Below are positions 34,733-45,561 of a DNA stretch of 64,000 nt, in pieces; the first letter of the stretch is position 1; each line of letters opens with the position of its first letter. Under the pieces are notes generated by a model. That model saw only the letters and a list, made by a program, of their open reading frames with translations, had not been told where the DNA came from and searched no databases. This stretch comes from Diabrotica undecimpunctata (Eukaryota > Arthropoda > Insecta > Coleoptera > Chrysomelidae). The position numbers and the translations under genes are program-made. Location: NCBI RefSeq assembly GCF_040954645.1, contig NC_092808.1, positions 116,414,049-116,478,048 of the forward strand, read 5' to 3'.

Positions 34733-34777
<45 letters not shown>
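34713..34777. repeat. (TA)n microsatellite, right part
   Basis: TA repeat with a few TTTATATG interruptions, directly following the ACA end of the candidate LTR. Confidence 0.9.
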
Positions 34778-34781
<4 letters not shown>

Positions 34782-34845
34782 CAAAATAAAATACAAAATA
34801 CAATCCAAATTATAGAATTTAGTATTTTACTAGGCAAAATTTCAC

Positions 34846-35192
34846 TAGCGTAGGCGCAAAATTTCGGGCCAATGCTTTTTAAATGCATTCATTTTTGCGA
34901 ATCCTAAAAAATGTAAGTATTTTTGAAAAATTTAAACGCATAATGAAAGAATACATGTTTATTTTAATAAGTTACAGGGGTGAAAATAAAGAGAAAATTT
35001 AGTGTGATATTTAATTTCAAATATCTCATTCAAAAAAACTTTTTTTTATTCTAAAGTACTTTTAGCCCACGGTAATAATGTAATCTTTCATTCTGCGTTT
35101 AAATTTGTTAAAAATATTTGTTAGTTTTCTCATGATTTGAAAAAAATGATTGCATTTAAAAAGTATTGGCCCGAAATTTTGTGCCTACGCTG
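34846..35192. mobile_element. MITE, about 347 bp, with terminal repeats over 45 bp
   Basis: The left end TAGCGTAGGCGCAAAATTTC (continuing GGGCCAATGC...AAATGCATT) pairs with the right end, which in reverse complement reads CAGCGTAGGCACAAAATTTC followed by GGGCCAATAC. The match runs on with decreasing identity. No ORF. It lies just upstream of a LINE RT remnant. Confidence 0.8.
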
Positions 35193-35204
35193 TTAAAACA
35201 CAGA

Positions 35205-35450
35205 ATATCATCACAGGGAAAGAAATGAAAAGCAGAATTTACCAAATTAATAGTCATCAGACCAATAATGACATACGCGACAGAAACATGTCCCGGCACA
35301 GACAGAACAAAAAGAATGCTAGAAACCCTAGACACATCGACAGTAAGATACATCAAAAGTGATATTCGAGTAATAAGACATCAGTTAAAAGAACTATTGG
35401 ATCACACTGTTTACTGCATGGACAAACGTCAAGGATATTATATTATTTAA
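35205..35450 (+). pseudogene. LINE RT C-terminal remnant
   Basis: Plus-strand frames give GKEMKSRIYQLIVIRPIMTY, ATETCPGTDRTKRMLETLD and then RYIKSDIRVIRHQ. This corresponds to the K.(R/K)(I/L)Y...IRPV.TY..ETW...........L..(F/L)E segment after the RT palm in many insect LINEs. Short and broken. Confidence 0.55.
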
Positions 35451-35639
35451 AAATAACACTACATGAGAAAAAATTTGACATATCATTTACAGTTTTATTA
35501 CCTTAAAGACCTAATATACAACCCTTTAAATATTAGCATATTTCTAAATAAAAATGTAAATATTTTTCATAAATTATTAAATTTAGATCTATAAAACCTT
35601 ATACAAACTCTTCATATTTTTAAAACACATTCAAAAATG

Positions 35640-35775
35640 CTTTGATATACAGGGTGTTCTATTTAAAAAAACCAAACTTTGGTTCATTCCGTTGTTCCGA
35701 CTGACTGTATGTAATGGAAAATAATTTTAAATTATAGACGTCTTTAACATACAATAATTTAATAATAAGGAAGTT
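35640..35775. other. Isolated transposon terminus and spacer
   Basis: TACAGGGTGTTCTATTT at about 35648 has the TA-CAGGGTG form seen at the ends of the DD41D element at 27.7 kb. No partner end was found. Confidence 0.35.
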
Positions 35776-35787
35776 CGGTTCTGCATC

Positions 35788-37191
35788 AATATATTTAATA
35801 TATTTAACAGTATATATGATACGGGCGTGGTTCCCCAAGAGTGGTTAGTGTCAACTTTTATAAATCTTCCAAAAAAACCCAATGCGAGAAAGTGCGAAGA
35901 CTATAGAATTATAAGCCTTATGAGCCATTTACTTAAAACATTTCTAAAGGTCATCCACAAAAGAATATATACAAAATATGAGGAACACCTAACAAGAACA
36001 CAATTCGGATTTCGTGATGCTCTGGGAACACGGGAGGCCCTTTTTGCTGTACAGGTGCTATTTCAGAGATGCAGGGATGTGAATTGTGATATATACGTAT
36101 GCTTTATAGATTACCAGAAGGCATTTGACAGAGTAAAACATGACAAATTAATGACTCTAATGCAAGAAATTGGAATTGACAACAAAGATCTTAGAATTAT
36201 CAGAAACATTTACTACAATCAAACGGCCAAAATCAAAATAGAAGACCAGTTAACTGATAAAATTGCAATAGAACGTGGAGTACGACAGGGCTGTATTTTG
36301 TCTCCATTGTTGTTCAATATTTATTCTGAATGGGTATTTAAGGAAGCTTTAGACGGTTGTGCGAAAGGAATACTAATAAACGGTGAATGGTTGAATAACA
36401 TTAGATATGCAGATGACACTATAGTTTTTGCCGATAATCTGAATGACTTACAGATATTAACAAATCGCATAACAGAAGTCAGCAACAGATACGGACTAGC
36501 TCTTAACATAAAGAAAACCAAATTTATGACAATTAGTAAAAAACCAATACTAAACGCTCAACTTACAATCAACCAACAGAATATCGAAAGAGTCGAGCAA
36601 TATACATATCTAGGCACCAATTTAAATAGCCAATGGGACCACTCAACAGAAATTAAACAGCGAATAATAAAAGCAAAAGCAGCATTCGTTAGAATGAGAA
36701 CTATTTTCAACAGTCGAGACATATCATTAAAAACAAAATGCCGTCTATTGAACTGCTACATATTCACAGTTCTGCTCTACGGAATGGAAGCATGGACACT
36801 GACTGTTGCATCTATGAATTGGCTCGAAGCTTTCGAAATGTGGTGTTATAGGCGCATCTTACGTATATCCTGGGTTGACAGAGTTACTAATGTGGAGGTC
36901 CTGCGTAGAATGGGGAAAGAATGTGAAATTCTCATGACCGTCAAAACTAAAAAGTTGGAATATCTAGGTCATGTAATGAGAAATCAAGAACGTTACGGCC
37001 TTCTCCAGCTGATTCTCCAAGGGAAAGTAAATGGTAAGAGAGGACCGGGAAGAAGACGCATTTCCTGGCTTCAAAATTTGCGAAAGTGGTATAACACGAC
37101 TACCACTGAACTGTTCCGCGCTGCAATAAGCAAAGTGAAGATAGCCGTGATGATCGCCAACGTCCGGAACGGATAGGCACTTTAAGAAGAA
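35788..37191 (+). mobile_element. 5'-truncated LINE inserted in copy A, 11-bp target duplication
   Basis: GGTTCTGCATC occurs at 35777-35787 and again at 37192-37202, bordering a 1404-bp insert. The insert begins within the RT and ends GGCACTTTAAGAAGAA, a short A/G-rich tail. This fixes the order: the gag LINE came first and this element came later. Confidence 0.92.
35827..37176 (+). pseudogene. LINE reverse transcriptase, 449-codon open frame
   Basis: An open frame without stops carries the RT motifs: VPQEWLVSTFINLPKKPNAR, DYRIISLMSHLLKTFLKVIH, TQFGFRDALGTREALFAV, YVCFIDYQKAFDRVKHDKL (motif A), ERGVRQGCILSPLLFNIYSE (B) and IRYADDTIVFADNL (C), then VLLYGMEAWTLTV, WCYRRILRISWVDRVTN, LEYLGHVMRN and GPGRRRISWLQNLRKW. 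It lacks the endonuclease and N-terminus through 5' truncation, so it is a dead copy despite the clean frame. The first codon given is GTG inside the truncated protein, not a real start. RNase H is absent; RTE-like affinity is tentative. Confidence 0.88.
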
Positions 37192-37388
37192 GGTTCTGCA
37201 TCGATAACTACAATGTTGTATTCAATGTGGACTCCGAATATTTTTAACATTAACAAAGTTTAATATAAGTTATAAGACGTGAATCTCAGTGATATATTGA
37301 AATAAACTGTAAGTGTACAAATTCTTTACATTTTAACATCCAGTTAAATTAGCATTAAAGTCAGCAAATTCACTTAACGTTTATCGAA

Positions 37389-38654
37389 ATGAATTCAAAC
37401 ACAGAATCACACAACAGTTCTCCAATACAAGACCATCAAAGTCAAATAAACGCATCACAGTCATACTCTTTGGCAGCGTCGAGAGTACAATTTCCTTAAA
37501 AAGTCCCAAGCAATTATCTCTAGGGCCTTAGAAAACACCAAACTTCAAGACTACCTTCTCTCACTTGGAAATATACATAATTCAACCGAAAAGTATAATC
37601 TTCCCTTCTAGGAGAATCTTATCCAATAAACAAATAGTGGATGATTTTATGAATAATCATTGTCAAATAGAAATACAAGGTGAAATTGTCAGAGCAAGAA
37701 GAATAATTATACCAGCGGAACGACTTGTGCTCTCCGGCGTATGCCCTTCAATACCGCATGACTTGCTAATCAATGAGTTACAAAAAATCGGCATAGTTCC
37801 TGTCTCCCCCATGACATTCCTCAAAATTAGTGCTTCTATGCCTGAGTACAATCAAATCCTTAGTTTTCGAAGACAAATCTATATCAGTCTTCACAGTCTA
37901 ACACTACCGAGTCATTTATTCTTGGTTTTGACAACACGATATATAGAATACTCATTTCTCAAGACAGTTTAGTTTGCTTTAGATGCAAGAAGCCAGGTTA
38001 CATTGCTTCACATTGCTCGGAACCACTAACTTAACTAAACCCCAACCAAAACAATGAAGCATCGGTATCCAACGCAACAAATATATTCCCCAACAAATTC
38101 TTCTTAATGTGAACAAATGTCCATTTCTAATATCCCTTAGATACCGAACAAAGTAGATGCATCAAATAAGGACAGTCACATAATTAATCAAACAAAAAGT
38201 AACTTTGATGAAATTATTTCACATGAAGCAGATCCATCTTCAAAAGAATGTAAAATTTTTCCACCACCTAAAGTCCAAGCAAAATGTAAAAAAGCTAAAA
38301 TTAGTTCGGCAAGCACTTCTGAATGCTCATTTTCTCTCTTACTTGACCCTGCTAAAAACTTTATAGAAAATCACCCTCTACCTATCCCTCTAAACTTTGA
38401 TCAACAACATGCTCCTAATGAATATCACGGGATCAACAGATCCTATAACCACAATTCAGGAATATACTACAGACCTATCAGCTTTGTCCCATATGCTCAG
38501 TCAAGTTTACCTTCGTTTAAAGGAAAGATCCATAAAACGTAAATTCACGTCAATAAGGAAAACAATCCATAATTATCTTGGCAGTGAGGCATCGGACGCG
38601 GAAAGTGACACATCTCAATTAAGCCAAAAATTTGAATTGTTTATAAAAGATTAA
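37389..38654 (+). pseudogene. LINE gag-like ORF1, copy A
   Basis: The ATG at 37389 (MNSNTESHNSS) matches the start of the copy at 48907. Frameshifts occur near 37495, 37570, 37900 and 38030 relative to that sister. Recognisable blocks are NKQIVDDFMNNH, ARRIIIPAERLVLSGVCPSI and PVSPMTFLKISASM, the CFRCKKPGYIASHCSE zinc knuckle (about 37977-38025), DEIISHEADPSS and a C-terminus KRKFTSIRKTIHNYLGSEAS that the 48.9-kb copy has lost. It is useful as the reference for the true C-terminal end of the family (stop at 38654). Confidence 0.85.
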
Positions 38655-38700
38655 GATCGAAATGTATAACCTGGCAAAGCTTAAAAGGGAAAAGAATAAA

Positions 38701-41090
38701 CTGGAACTTATTAGTATATTCTATTTATACTCTTTATTTTTCTAATGGATAAAGAGTGCTTAAATACATGTCATTCCAAACAATGTAAAAACTAGTTGCT
38801 GTTCAACATCTTTATAATTTCAAAACCAGTGGGTAGATCGATGAAACTTATTTTTAAGATCCAAAATAACTTTTAGCTTTGGAGTTAGTCCAATTATTAT
38901 GTATTCATTTGATATTTTTCAAATTCAGTTTAAAATAAATCTATTAATTGAATCGGTAGTAAATTTTATTATAGACGGAATTTCAAAGTAATATAGAGGT
39001 AACTATGCAAAATGCTTTTACAACCATTTACTCATACCACAAAAATTTACAAAAAATATTATCTTTAACGTGTAAAAATAAACAATGTTAACATTATCTT
39101 ATTTGCCAACATATCCAGTAGTATTAGCTAAATAAGTCCAACTGAACCTTTCTGTCTTGGTTAATATCTACCCTAATACTCTGGTTTTTATTACCCTGTC
39201 TAACGTATTTCGGCCCTACCTTTCTCAGCCCTTTCTTTCTTCCAACGTTTATCAACAAAAAATATGTTTTGCTGAACCGTGTTACACAATCGAAATGTTA
39301 TAAAAACTAGTAAAGTTAATTAAAAAAGCGGTTGTTAGCTTAAAAGATTCTTTTAAAAAATACTCGTATTTTAAAAGGAATTTAAGCACCCTCATTTGTT
39401 TGCACATTTATAGCAGAACTACATGAATATTAAAATAAAAACTATATTAAAAAAATACAGTGTAGGTGTAAAAATTGGAATACTTTAAATTTTATAATAC
39501 AAACCTATAGGTCAGTGAAAGATTGTGAAATACAGAGATACCCTGTAATTTTCTGTGTCATCGCCGAATTGCATGAAAATCTGGATTTAAATTCTACTCA
39601 CCGTCTACTTTATATTTTGGTCGTGTGCCGTTGGTTGCTTTTTATTTTTTAGTGGTGAAAACTACCCCCATTAGAAAAAAAATCGTATAATTGTGTATTA
39701 AAGTGGGTCATTGATTCAAATCATCTTTTAATGAAGTGAATGAATGTAACTAAATCAATAAATATTAAAAAATTTAAAATTTTATCATAGTTTAACCCCT
39801 AAATCTCACCCCCTAGATTAGTTATACTTAAAACAATGTCATTGAATACCTCGTCTCCACTGATTTGCATGGAAATTTGGATTTAGGTTATACTTACCCT
39901 CTACTTCAAAATTGGACTTATGCCGTTGGCTCCTTTTTATTTTTTAGGTTTTTTTTTATTGGAAAAAATCTTATAATAATTGTAAATTCAAGCAATTTGG
40001 AATTATTTAATTATATAGTGACATTAACTTCAGATGTCTTTGCAGTTTTGATTTTTTATCACATAATTTCTACCCTTATATAAACCCTCCTTGCGAAGAA
40101 ATTCGAATAGTAGTATTTTTTTTTCATTGAAACTAGAAATACAATATTTTTCTTAATTAAAATGTTATGAATTTTTTTATTTTAACTTAAAAAACAACCC
40201 TTTGTGCCTTAATAGCACAATATGTGTATGTTACAATGCTCCAGTATACGCGTTGTGATATCTCCTAAAATATGTGATTGGTTTTTAAATCTTAACTTGG
40301 TCAGCTTTTAACTAAAAAGTTAGCTATGAAAGACTAAAAAAAAAACGATTTTGCAGGGTTTTTTTAAGGACAATAAGATCATGTAAATTATTTTTTAAAT
40401 TCTTATTTGTAAAAGCGTTGTAGTTAAAAGGGCTTGAACGAGTCACTAATCATAAGTGTATGCAAACTTTGAACAGCAATATCTTTTTGACTTACAGAGA
40501 AAAAAAAACAAAATATTAGAAAAGCAAAATTTTAAAAATTTTTCTTTTACTTTAATACCAATTTTTTTTTAAATAAGCGCTTTAACATGCTCAAACTTAC
40601 AGATGATATGCACAATATATAAATAAAGTAAATAGTAAAGTGGTAACGAGTAATTTCATTTAGAGTGCTAATTGTGGGTGATTTTACGATGTTTTTACCA
40701 AAAAAGGGACCAACTGTATTTTGAACGCAACTCTTAATCTTATCGCTTAATTTTGATGCTAGGTAATTAAAAAGAAAAAAACGGGTGTGGCAGTCCAGTG
40801 GGACTGCCGGTGGAAGTTACACTTCTATACACGCATTCGCCGTTACAAATTTATTTGTGAGTCAAATTTATTACATATGTAATTTTATAGGTAAGACATA
40901 GCAGAAAGGGAAACATAATTAATAACAACTTACTAACAATGAAGGATTTAATCAATATTTTGATGAAAATGTATATTTTTATTTTCATATGTATGAAAGG
41001 AGTTGAATGCAAAATTTTTTTACACATACTCTGCAGTAAAATTCATTGTTTATTTTGTTATTAATATAATAATAGTAATATATTATATTA
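38701..41090. other. Non-coding, with a diverged 310-bp direct repeat
   Basis: No genes. Segments near 39535-39690 and 39840-39960 share CCGTTGG(T/C)T(G/C)CTTTTTATTTTTTAG and TGCATG(A/G)AAAT.TGGATTTA, spaced about 305 bp apart: two diverged copies of an unknown repeat. A hairpin GGCAGTCC-AGTG-GGACTGCC lies at 40789-40808. Confidence 0.55.
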
Positions 41091-41104
41091 TTATTAGTAT
41101 TAAT

Positions 41105-41416
41105 GCTGGGAAGTGCTGGGAAGTGCTGAGAAGGATGGGTCGAGACAAAAAATTGTTGAGAACGATAAAAGTACGCAAGACTGCATACCTTGGACACATA
41201 CTAAGAAATAATAAATATAGTCTTCTGCAGGTCATCATGCAGGGTAGAGTCGATGGCAAAAAGGGAATAGGTAGAAAGAGGAAGTCATGGCTGCGAAATA
41301 TTCGAGACTGGATAAACATGACTGTAGACGAATTATTCCACGTTGCAAAAGACAGAGAAGCTTTTAAAAATGTGGTCGCCAACCTCCGTTAATGGGGACG
41401 GCATAGGAAGAAGAAG
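41105..41416 (+). mobile_element. LINE tail insertion, 312 bp, 12-bp target duplication
   Basis: ATTAGTATTAAT at 41093-41104 is repeated at 41417-41428. Between them is an RT C-terminus: LLRTIKVRKTAYLGHILRNN, QVIMQGRVDGKKGIGRKRKS, WLRNIRDWINM and NVVANLR with stop at 41390, then an AGGAAGAAGAAG tail. The 5' end is an irregular repeat of GGGAAGTGCT. It is strongly 5'-truncated. Confidence 0.9.
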
Positions 41417-41428
41417 ATTAGTATTAAT

Positions 41429-41830
41429 ATTATTATTAATATTAATATAATTTCATCCAGATTAATAAATAATTTACCTAAACACAATATATTAGCCCCT
41501 TGGAACCTTCAGTACCTATTATCATTAGACTCGAGAGCAGTGTATGATTTATTAGTTATGTTTTTAAAAGATAGTAAAATAACCATGTAAATAATTATAC
41601 ATTAGTTAATAACGTAACCTTTGTCTCTAACCCAATTGTTTAAATTCCTTTCTTACCGCCTAGTGTTGTATGTAAAAAAAAATGTCTTGATGGGCCCCTA
41701 GGCGAGAAGAGCGTGACCCTGTTTACCTGTTTACTGTTTTGTATATTTATTTTAATGTAAACTCAGACAACCTTTTGTCTACCATGTTGAGTCTGGCTAA
41801 ATGACTAAAGGTCTATGCCAAAAAAAAATA
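41429..41830 (+). mobile_element. LINE 3' end
   Basis: The plus strand reads ISSRLINNLPKHNILAPWNL, QYLLSLDSRAVYDLLVMFLK, DSKITM and stop at about 41590, then a 3' UTR ending GAGTCTGGCTAAATGACTAA...CTATGCC plus A9. The ending GTCTGGCTAA...ATGCC resembles the 3' end of the LINE at 57.2 kb (in reverse), so the families are related. It is a 5'-truncated copy. Confidence 0.6.
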
Positions 41831-42000
41831 TATAATAATACAATACAAATTTTAACTGCAATATTCATAAGTATTTAAAAATGACAATAATATACATAAA
41901 AAAATACACTACAATACAGTGCAACATAATTCCATATATAATAATACAATACAAATTAAAATGCAATATCCATAAGTATTTAAAAATGACAATAATGTAA
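41829..42000. repeat. 107-bp tandem duplication
   Basis: ATATAATAATACAATACAAATT...AAGTATTTAAAAATGACAATAAT occurs from 41829 and again from 41936 with few differences. Confidence 0.85.
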
Positions 42001-42019
42001 TAACATTAATAAAAAAGTC

Positions 42020-42091
42020 CTCCCCGACTGGGAATCGAACCCCGGTCTCCCGCGTGACGGGCGGGGATACTGACTACTACACTACCGAGGA
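42020..42091 (-). tRNA. tRNA-Asp(GUC)-like, probably a decayed copy
   Basis: The 72-nt minus-strand sequence starts TCCTCGGTAGTGTAGTAGTC and ends TCGGGGAG. The acceptor stem pairs over 7 bp (with G-U), the anticodon stem is CCCGC/GCGGG and the anticodon is GTC. Box A (TAGTGTAGTAG) and box B (GGTTCGAATCC) are intact and a T6 terminator follows at 42016-42011. However, position 33 is C (loop CCGTCAC) instead of the near-universal U, position 18 in the D loop is A instead of G, and the T stem has a G-A mismatch. I expect it may be transcribed but is a poor tRNA. No CCA is encoded, so it is not an obvious retro-copy. Confidence 0.85.
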
Positions 42092-42099
42092 CAGAACAC

Positions 42100-42890
42100 A
42101 AATGTATTTCAAAATTGACAATTCTGGATCATACAGTGATTTATTGAGATTATTATTTTGAAATACAAAAGAATATAATTATTAAGAATATAATATAATT
42201 ATGAACATTTAATAAATAATACAAAACGTATCACATAAATAATAATATTAATAAATATTTTATTATATGTATAATATTATATGTATATATATATATATAT
42301 CTTTATATAATATATATAATATTAAATTATATATACAAAAGGAACATTTTTATATTCGAGAGAGGAAGAGAGAGAAAATATATCTTCTGTCTCTCTCTTA
42401 CTCATTACCTTACATATGTAATGGTTTCACTGATTTACTCCCATACAAATTTCCAACGTGGAGCGCGCGTATGGAAGTATAACTTCAAAAAAACAAAAAT
42501 TATAGCTTTTCTAAAACAATTTAAAAAATTTAAATGAGATTTTTTCGAAAACTGCGAAAAAAAAAACTACTTTTTATGAGCTACAAATCTGCTTCTACTG
42601 GGTGTACATACTTCATAGGTACACAGGTATTTGTTTTTTTTTATATAAGCTACATGTTTTTTAACCTTTCCCAGCAGATGATCTTAAACTTTCACCTTAG
42701 CCGACCGGGATAAAAAATGTATCCCTATTCAAAATTGTGTAACACATGCAAATTTTAAGTAATTTTTAATGACCTTTTAGAAGTGATCTGTTAAATGAAT
42801 AAAAACTCATTGTAATCAAACTCTATTTAAGTATTAAAAAATAATATTAAATTATATCATATCGTATCATATTATATTATATCGTATTAT
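42100..42890. other. Non-coding with TA-rich simple repeat
   Basis: TATA-rich simple sequence at about 42262-42335 and a GA-rich tract at 42357-42380. TTAACCTTTCCCAGC at about 42659 could be the end of the piggyBac remnant that follows. No gene seen. Confidence 0.5.
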
Positions 42891-42894
42891 TATC

Positions 42895-43730
42895 CCTACA
42901 AAGAATACGTACAATTGCTTTTGTGGCAAAACAAACTGATTTAGTACACTTTTGATAAAGTTTTCTCGTCCTCTTATCATTTTTTCTGTGGCATTATAAT
43001 ACAACGTTTACTAGACATAGAATTAGATGGACCAGAAACTAGATTTTCCATTGGCTCTGTAGGTACTACCAGTTTAATTTTTATTTTTCTGCCTCTCAAT
43101 CGTATTCGGTTTTATCAGTTGAAGCCCAAATTCCAATAAAAAATTTCTTCTGTAATCAGATTTTTTCTTTAGGTCTGAATGCTTTATGGTCCAAATTGTA
43201 TAAGCATTTAAGGCAGCTATGTAAAAAATGTTTTGAAATATTATAAAAAGCCGTCTTTTTTTGCTCCTTTTCACGAAATATTCATTGACCATCTTGTCCA
43301 TAGTGTCTACAGCTCCTTTGGTTTTATTATACTGTCCAATAATGTCGTATTTAAAATTATTTTCCTCTTTTTCTACCTTATTATTTTAATGTTCAGAACT
43401 TAACATTATGACTGTTTTTTCGTTTTTGGGCACATAAGAGACCAGAGTAATAGTTTTGGTAAAAGCAAAAATCATAGACCATTCTGGCCTGTCTTTATTG
43501 TTTAATATTTCTCTTATTTGATCTGTGTGTGCCACACAAAATTAGACTGCGTTTGGCCAATTCATCAGCTAGTTATTTACTTGCAAAAAAAATTATCGGT
43601 AGTAATACTGTATCCCCGACCAAGGCAAGATACTAAATCTGGTACTACACGTTTTCCCTGTTCTTTTTCATATTTGTCATTAATCTTTCCCAAATAGACC
43701 TGTACATTTTTTACCCTACATATTATCTGC
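42895..43730 (-). pseudogene. piggyBac-family transposase, C-terminal half
   Basis: Read down from 43730: a broken VYLGKIND-like block, GKTCSTRF / RVVPDLVSCLGRGY and ITTDNFF (second catalytic D), REILNNKDRPEWSMIFAFTK, TITLVSYVPKNEKTVIMLSS, then DIIGQYNKTKGAVDTMDKMV (third D), RLFIIFQNIFYIAALNAYTI and LLEFGLQLIKPNTIERQ, and a degraded tail with PMENLVSGPSNSMSSKRC-like residues to about 42895. This is the PGBD-type order. The N-terminal half with the first D is missing and frames shift repeatedly. Confidence 0.82.
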
Positions 43731-43849
43731 ATGATTCATTATTAAATTTCTAACAATATCCGTGGTCATCAGCAATATTTGCTTGTTTAATTCATTCCGA
43801 ATACCTTCCATGGATCCCCGTTTTTTTGTTGGAAACTTAAAAACTTTTA

Positions 43850-44085
43850 ATTACACAACAAGTAGTTTAGTTTCAGATGAAAACCACTCGATTGTGTACT
43901 AGCACTGGCATGTGTAAAAATCTACCCTGCTTTTTAGCTTTGCCAGTATAGGCAAGCGAGCTACTGGCATACCAATTACTAGCAAATTTGTTTTGTGCTT
44001 GCCAGTTACATGCCAGTAATATGAAAGCAACTGGCATGCCAGCTGCTCTCCCAATTTACTGGCATGTGTGTACCCGGCTTATCTG
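43850..44085. repeat. CTGGCATG-rich repeat, copy 1
   Basis: About 235 bp, dense in CTGGCATG, TGCCAG and CTGGCATGCCAG palindromes, starting near TTAATTACACAACAAGTA and ending TTTACTGGCATGTGTGTACC. The same unit returns at 44405-44640 in the same orientation. Confidence 0.85.
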
Positions 44086-44189
44086 CTACCTACGGGTATG
44101 CCAGTAGCTAGCAGATAATTGTTATATTTGTTGTGTTGGTGATAAAAATTAATTGTTTTATTTTTAAACTTGTTAATGTAAAAAATGTT

Positions 44190-44395
44190 TCGTTTTTGTG
44201 ATGAAAAAACCACCAAATTGATTGGCTATGTATGGAGAATTGGAGTGTCTTTTGAAATCTAAATAATCTTTATATAAAAATAAATTAGCTTGTGATATTG
44301 CTTATACAAAAATTAAAGAGGAAATCGTTGAACGTGTTACTATAAAGGAGATAAAGGACAAAATAAATTGCTCCAAGATTTCCTCGCCTACCAAT
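44190..44395 (+). pseudogene. Possible MADF-domain remnant
   Basis: Between the two CTGGCATG repeats the plus strand reads MFRFCDEKTTKLIGYVW and, in the next frame, YGELECLLKSK, SLYKNKLACDIAYTKIKEEI and VTIKEIKDKINC. The pattern LI.LY....CL.......YKNK......AY..I..E.....T..EIK.KI is that of a MADF (Myb-like, DNA-binding) domain, found in host regulators and beside Harbinger/Ginger-type transposases. It is short and frame-shifted, so this is only suggestive. Confidence 0.35.
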
Positions 44396-44404
44396 CCAAT
44401 TTAA

Positions 44405-44640
44405 TTTAATTTAATTACAAAACAAGTACTTTAGATCCTGATGAAAACCACTCGATTGTTTACTAGCATTGGCATGTGTAAAAATCTACGCTGCTTCTTC
44501 ACCTTGCCAGTATAGGCAAGCGATCTACTGGCATGTCAATTACTAGCAAATGTGTTTTGTGGTTGCCAGTTACTAGTCTATGCCAGCAACTGGCATGCCA
44601 GCTACTTTCCCAATTTACTGGCATGTGTGTATGCGGCTAT
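44405..44640. repeat. CTGGCATG-rich repeat, copy 2
   Basis: Direct copy of 43850-44085, about 85-90% alike by eye, with GAAAACCACTCGATTGT, GCCAGTATAGGCAAGCGA and ACTGGCATGTGTGTA shared. Confidence 0.85.
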
Positions 44641-45189
44641 AAGGTTGCATATCCCGCAATCGTTTTAGTTCGCGCATGAACTTTCTTAGTCGTCTGGCAA
44701 GTGCCTATTCGCATAGAGCACGTGTGATAGCTCTTCAGATTTTGGTTGGTTTTTATTTGCTTTTTGTTATTCTTTAATTTTGGCTGTATGTGCTTTGTTT
44801 AGAAGGTAAGTAATATTAATATAGATCGAGCTTATTTATATTTTTACAAGTAATTTCTTCAAAATTCGCCTCTTTTTATGGTTGTATTAGATCTGATACA
44901 TTGAGTGTTTTACAGGGTCATTCGGCCTGGTAAAAGAGCTTTGTTGTAGAGTAACTTAGACGAGTTAGCAGCAAATTTTTGCAACAGTAATATTGACTTC
45001 GATAATAGCGACTCTAAAGAATGTTTTAGAGATAAAACCGATTAGATCATGATGAAAATATTGATATTCAAAGCTCATCAGCAGAGTTTAAAGATGTGGT
45101 TACTATCACAGAGTTTCTAGAATATCTCCAACAATCACACAACAGATAAAAAAATCATTAACTAGAAATAAACTTTGAAGACGACCTAA
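44641..45189. other. Spacer; possible acidic N-terminus of a transposase
   Basis: Frames at 44940-45150 give LDELAANFCNSNIDFDNSDS and DENIDIQSSSAEFKDVV, an acidic stretch like piggyBac N-termini, but no domain follows. I do not call a gene. Confidence 0.35.
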
Positions 45190-45561
45190 CTACCAACCTT
45201 AAACCATGAAAAATAAAAAGGTCTATGGACCAGAATAGCCAAACTTTTGAATAAACAACACCAAAACTTATTTATATGGTAACACAACTTATTATTAGAT
45301 GACTTAACTGAGATAATATACCTGAAAGCTAAAAAGAAGGATTGAATACACCAACCCATAAAAAATGGGATAAGGCAGACTGCAAAAACTATCGCTGCAT
45401 CTCAGTTACAAGCACTCTTAATATATTGTAAGGAAAAGTTATGAAAACCTTAATTAAAAAATTAATATAAACCACTTTATTATAGTAACCCAACATAATG
45501 AAAAAATAATGGCTATGGATAGATCAACTCATCTATTATTTGTGGACTTAACGAAAGCTTA

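Larger units (their letters stand above)
35769..38700 (+). mobile_element. Gag-bearing LINE, copy A, interrupted in its 5' UTR
   Basis: The element starts at about GGAAGTTCGG (35769), as the sister copy does at 48612 (GGAGTTCGG). After 18 bp it is interrupted by another LINE (35788-37191) and resumes at 37203. The 5' UTR (GATAACTACAATGTTGTATT..., ATATTGAAATAAACTGTAAG) is nearly the same as at 48.6 kb, but lacks a roughly 130-bp segment found there. Only ORF1 is present; the sequence ends about 50 bp after the gag stop with no ORF2. Confidence 0.75.
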
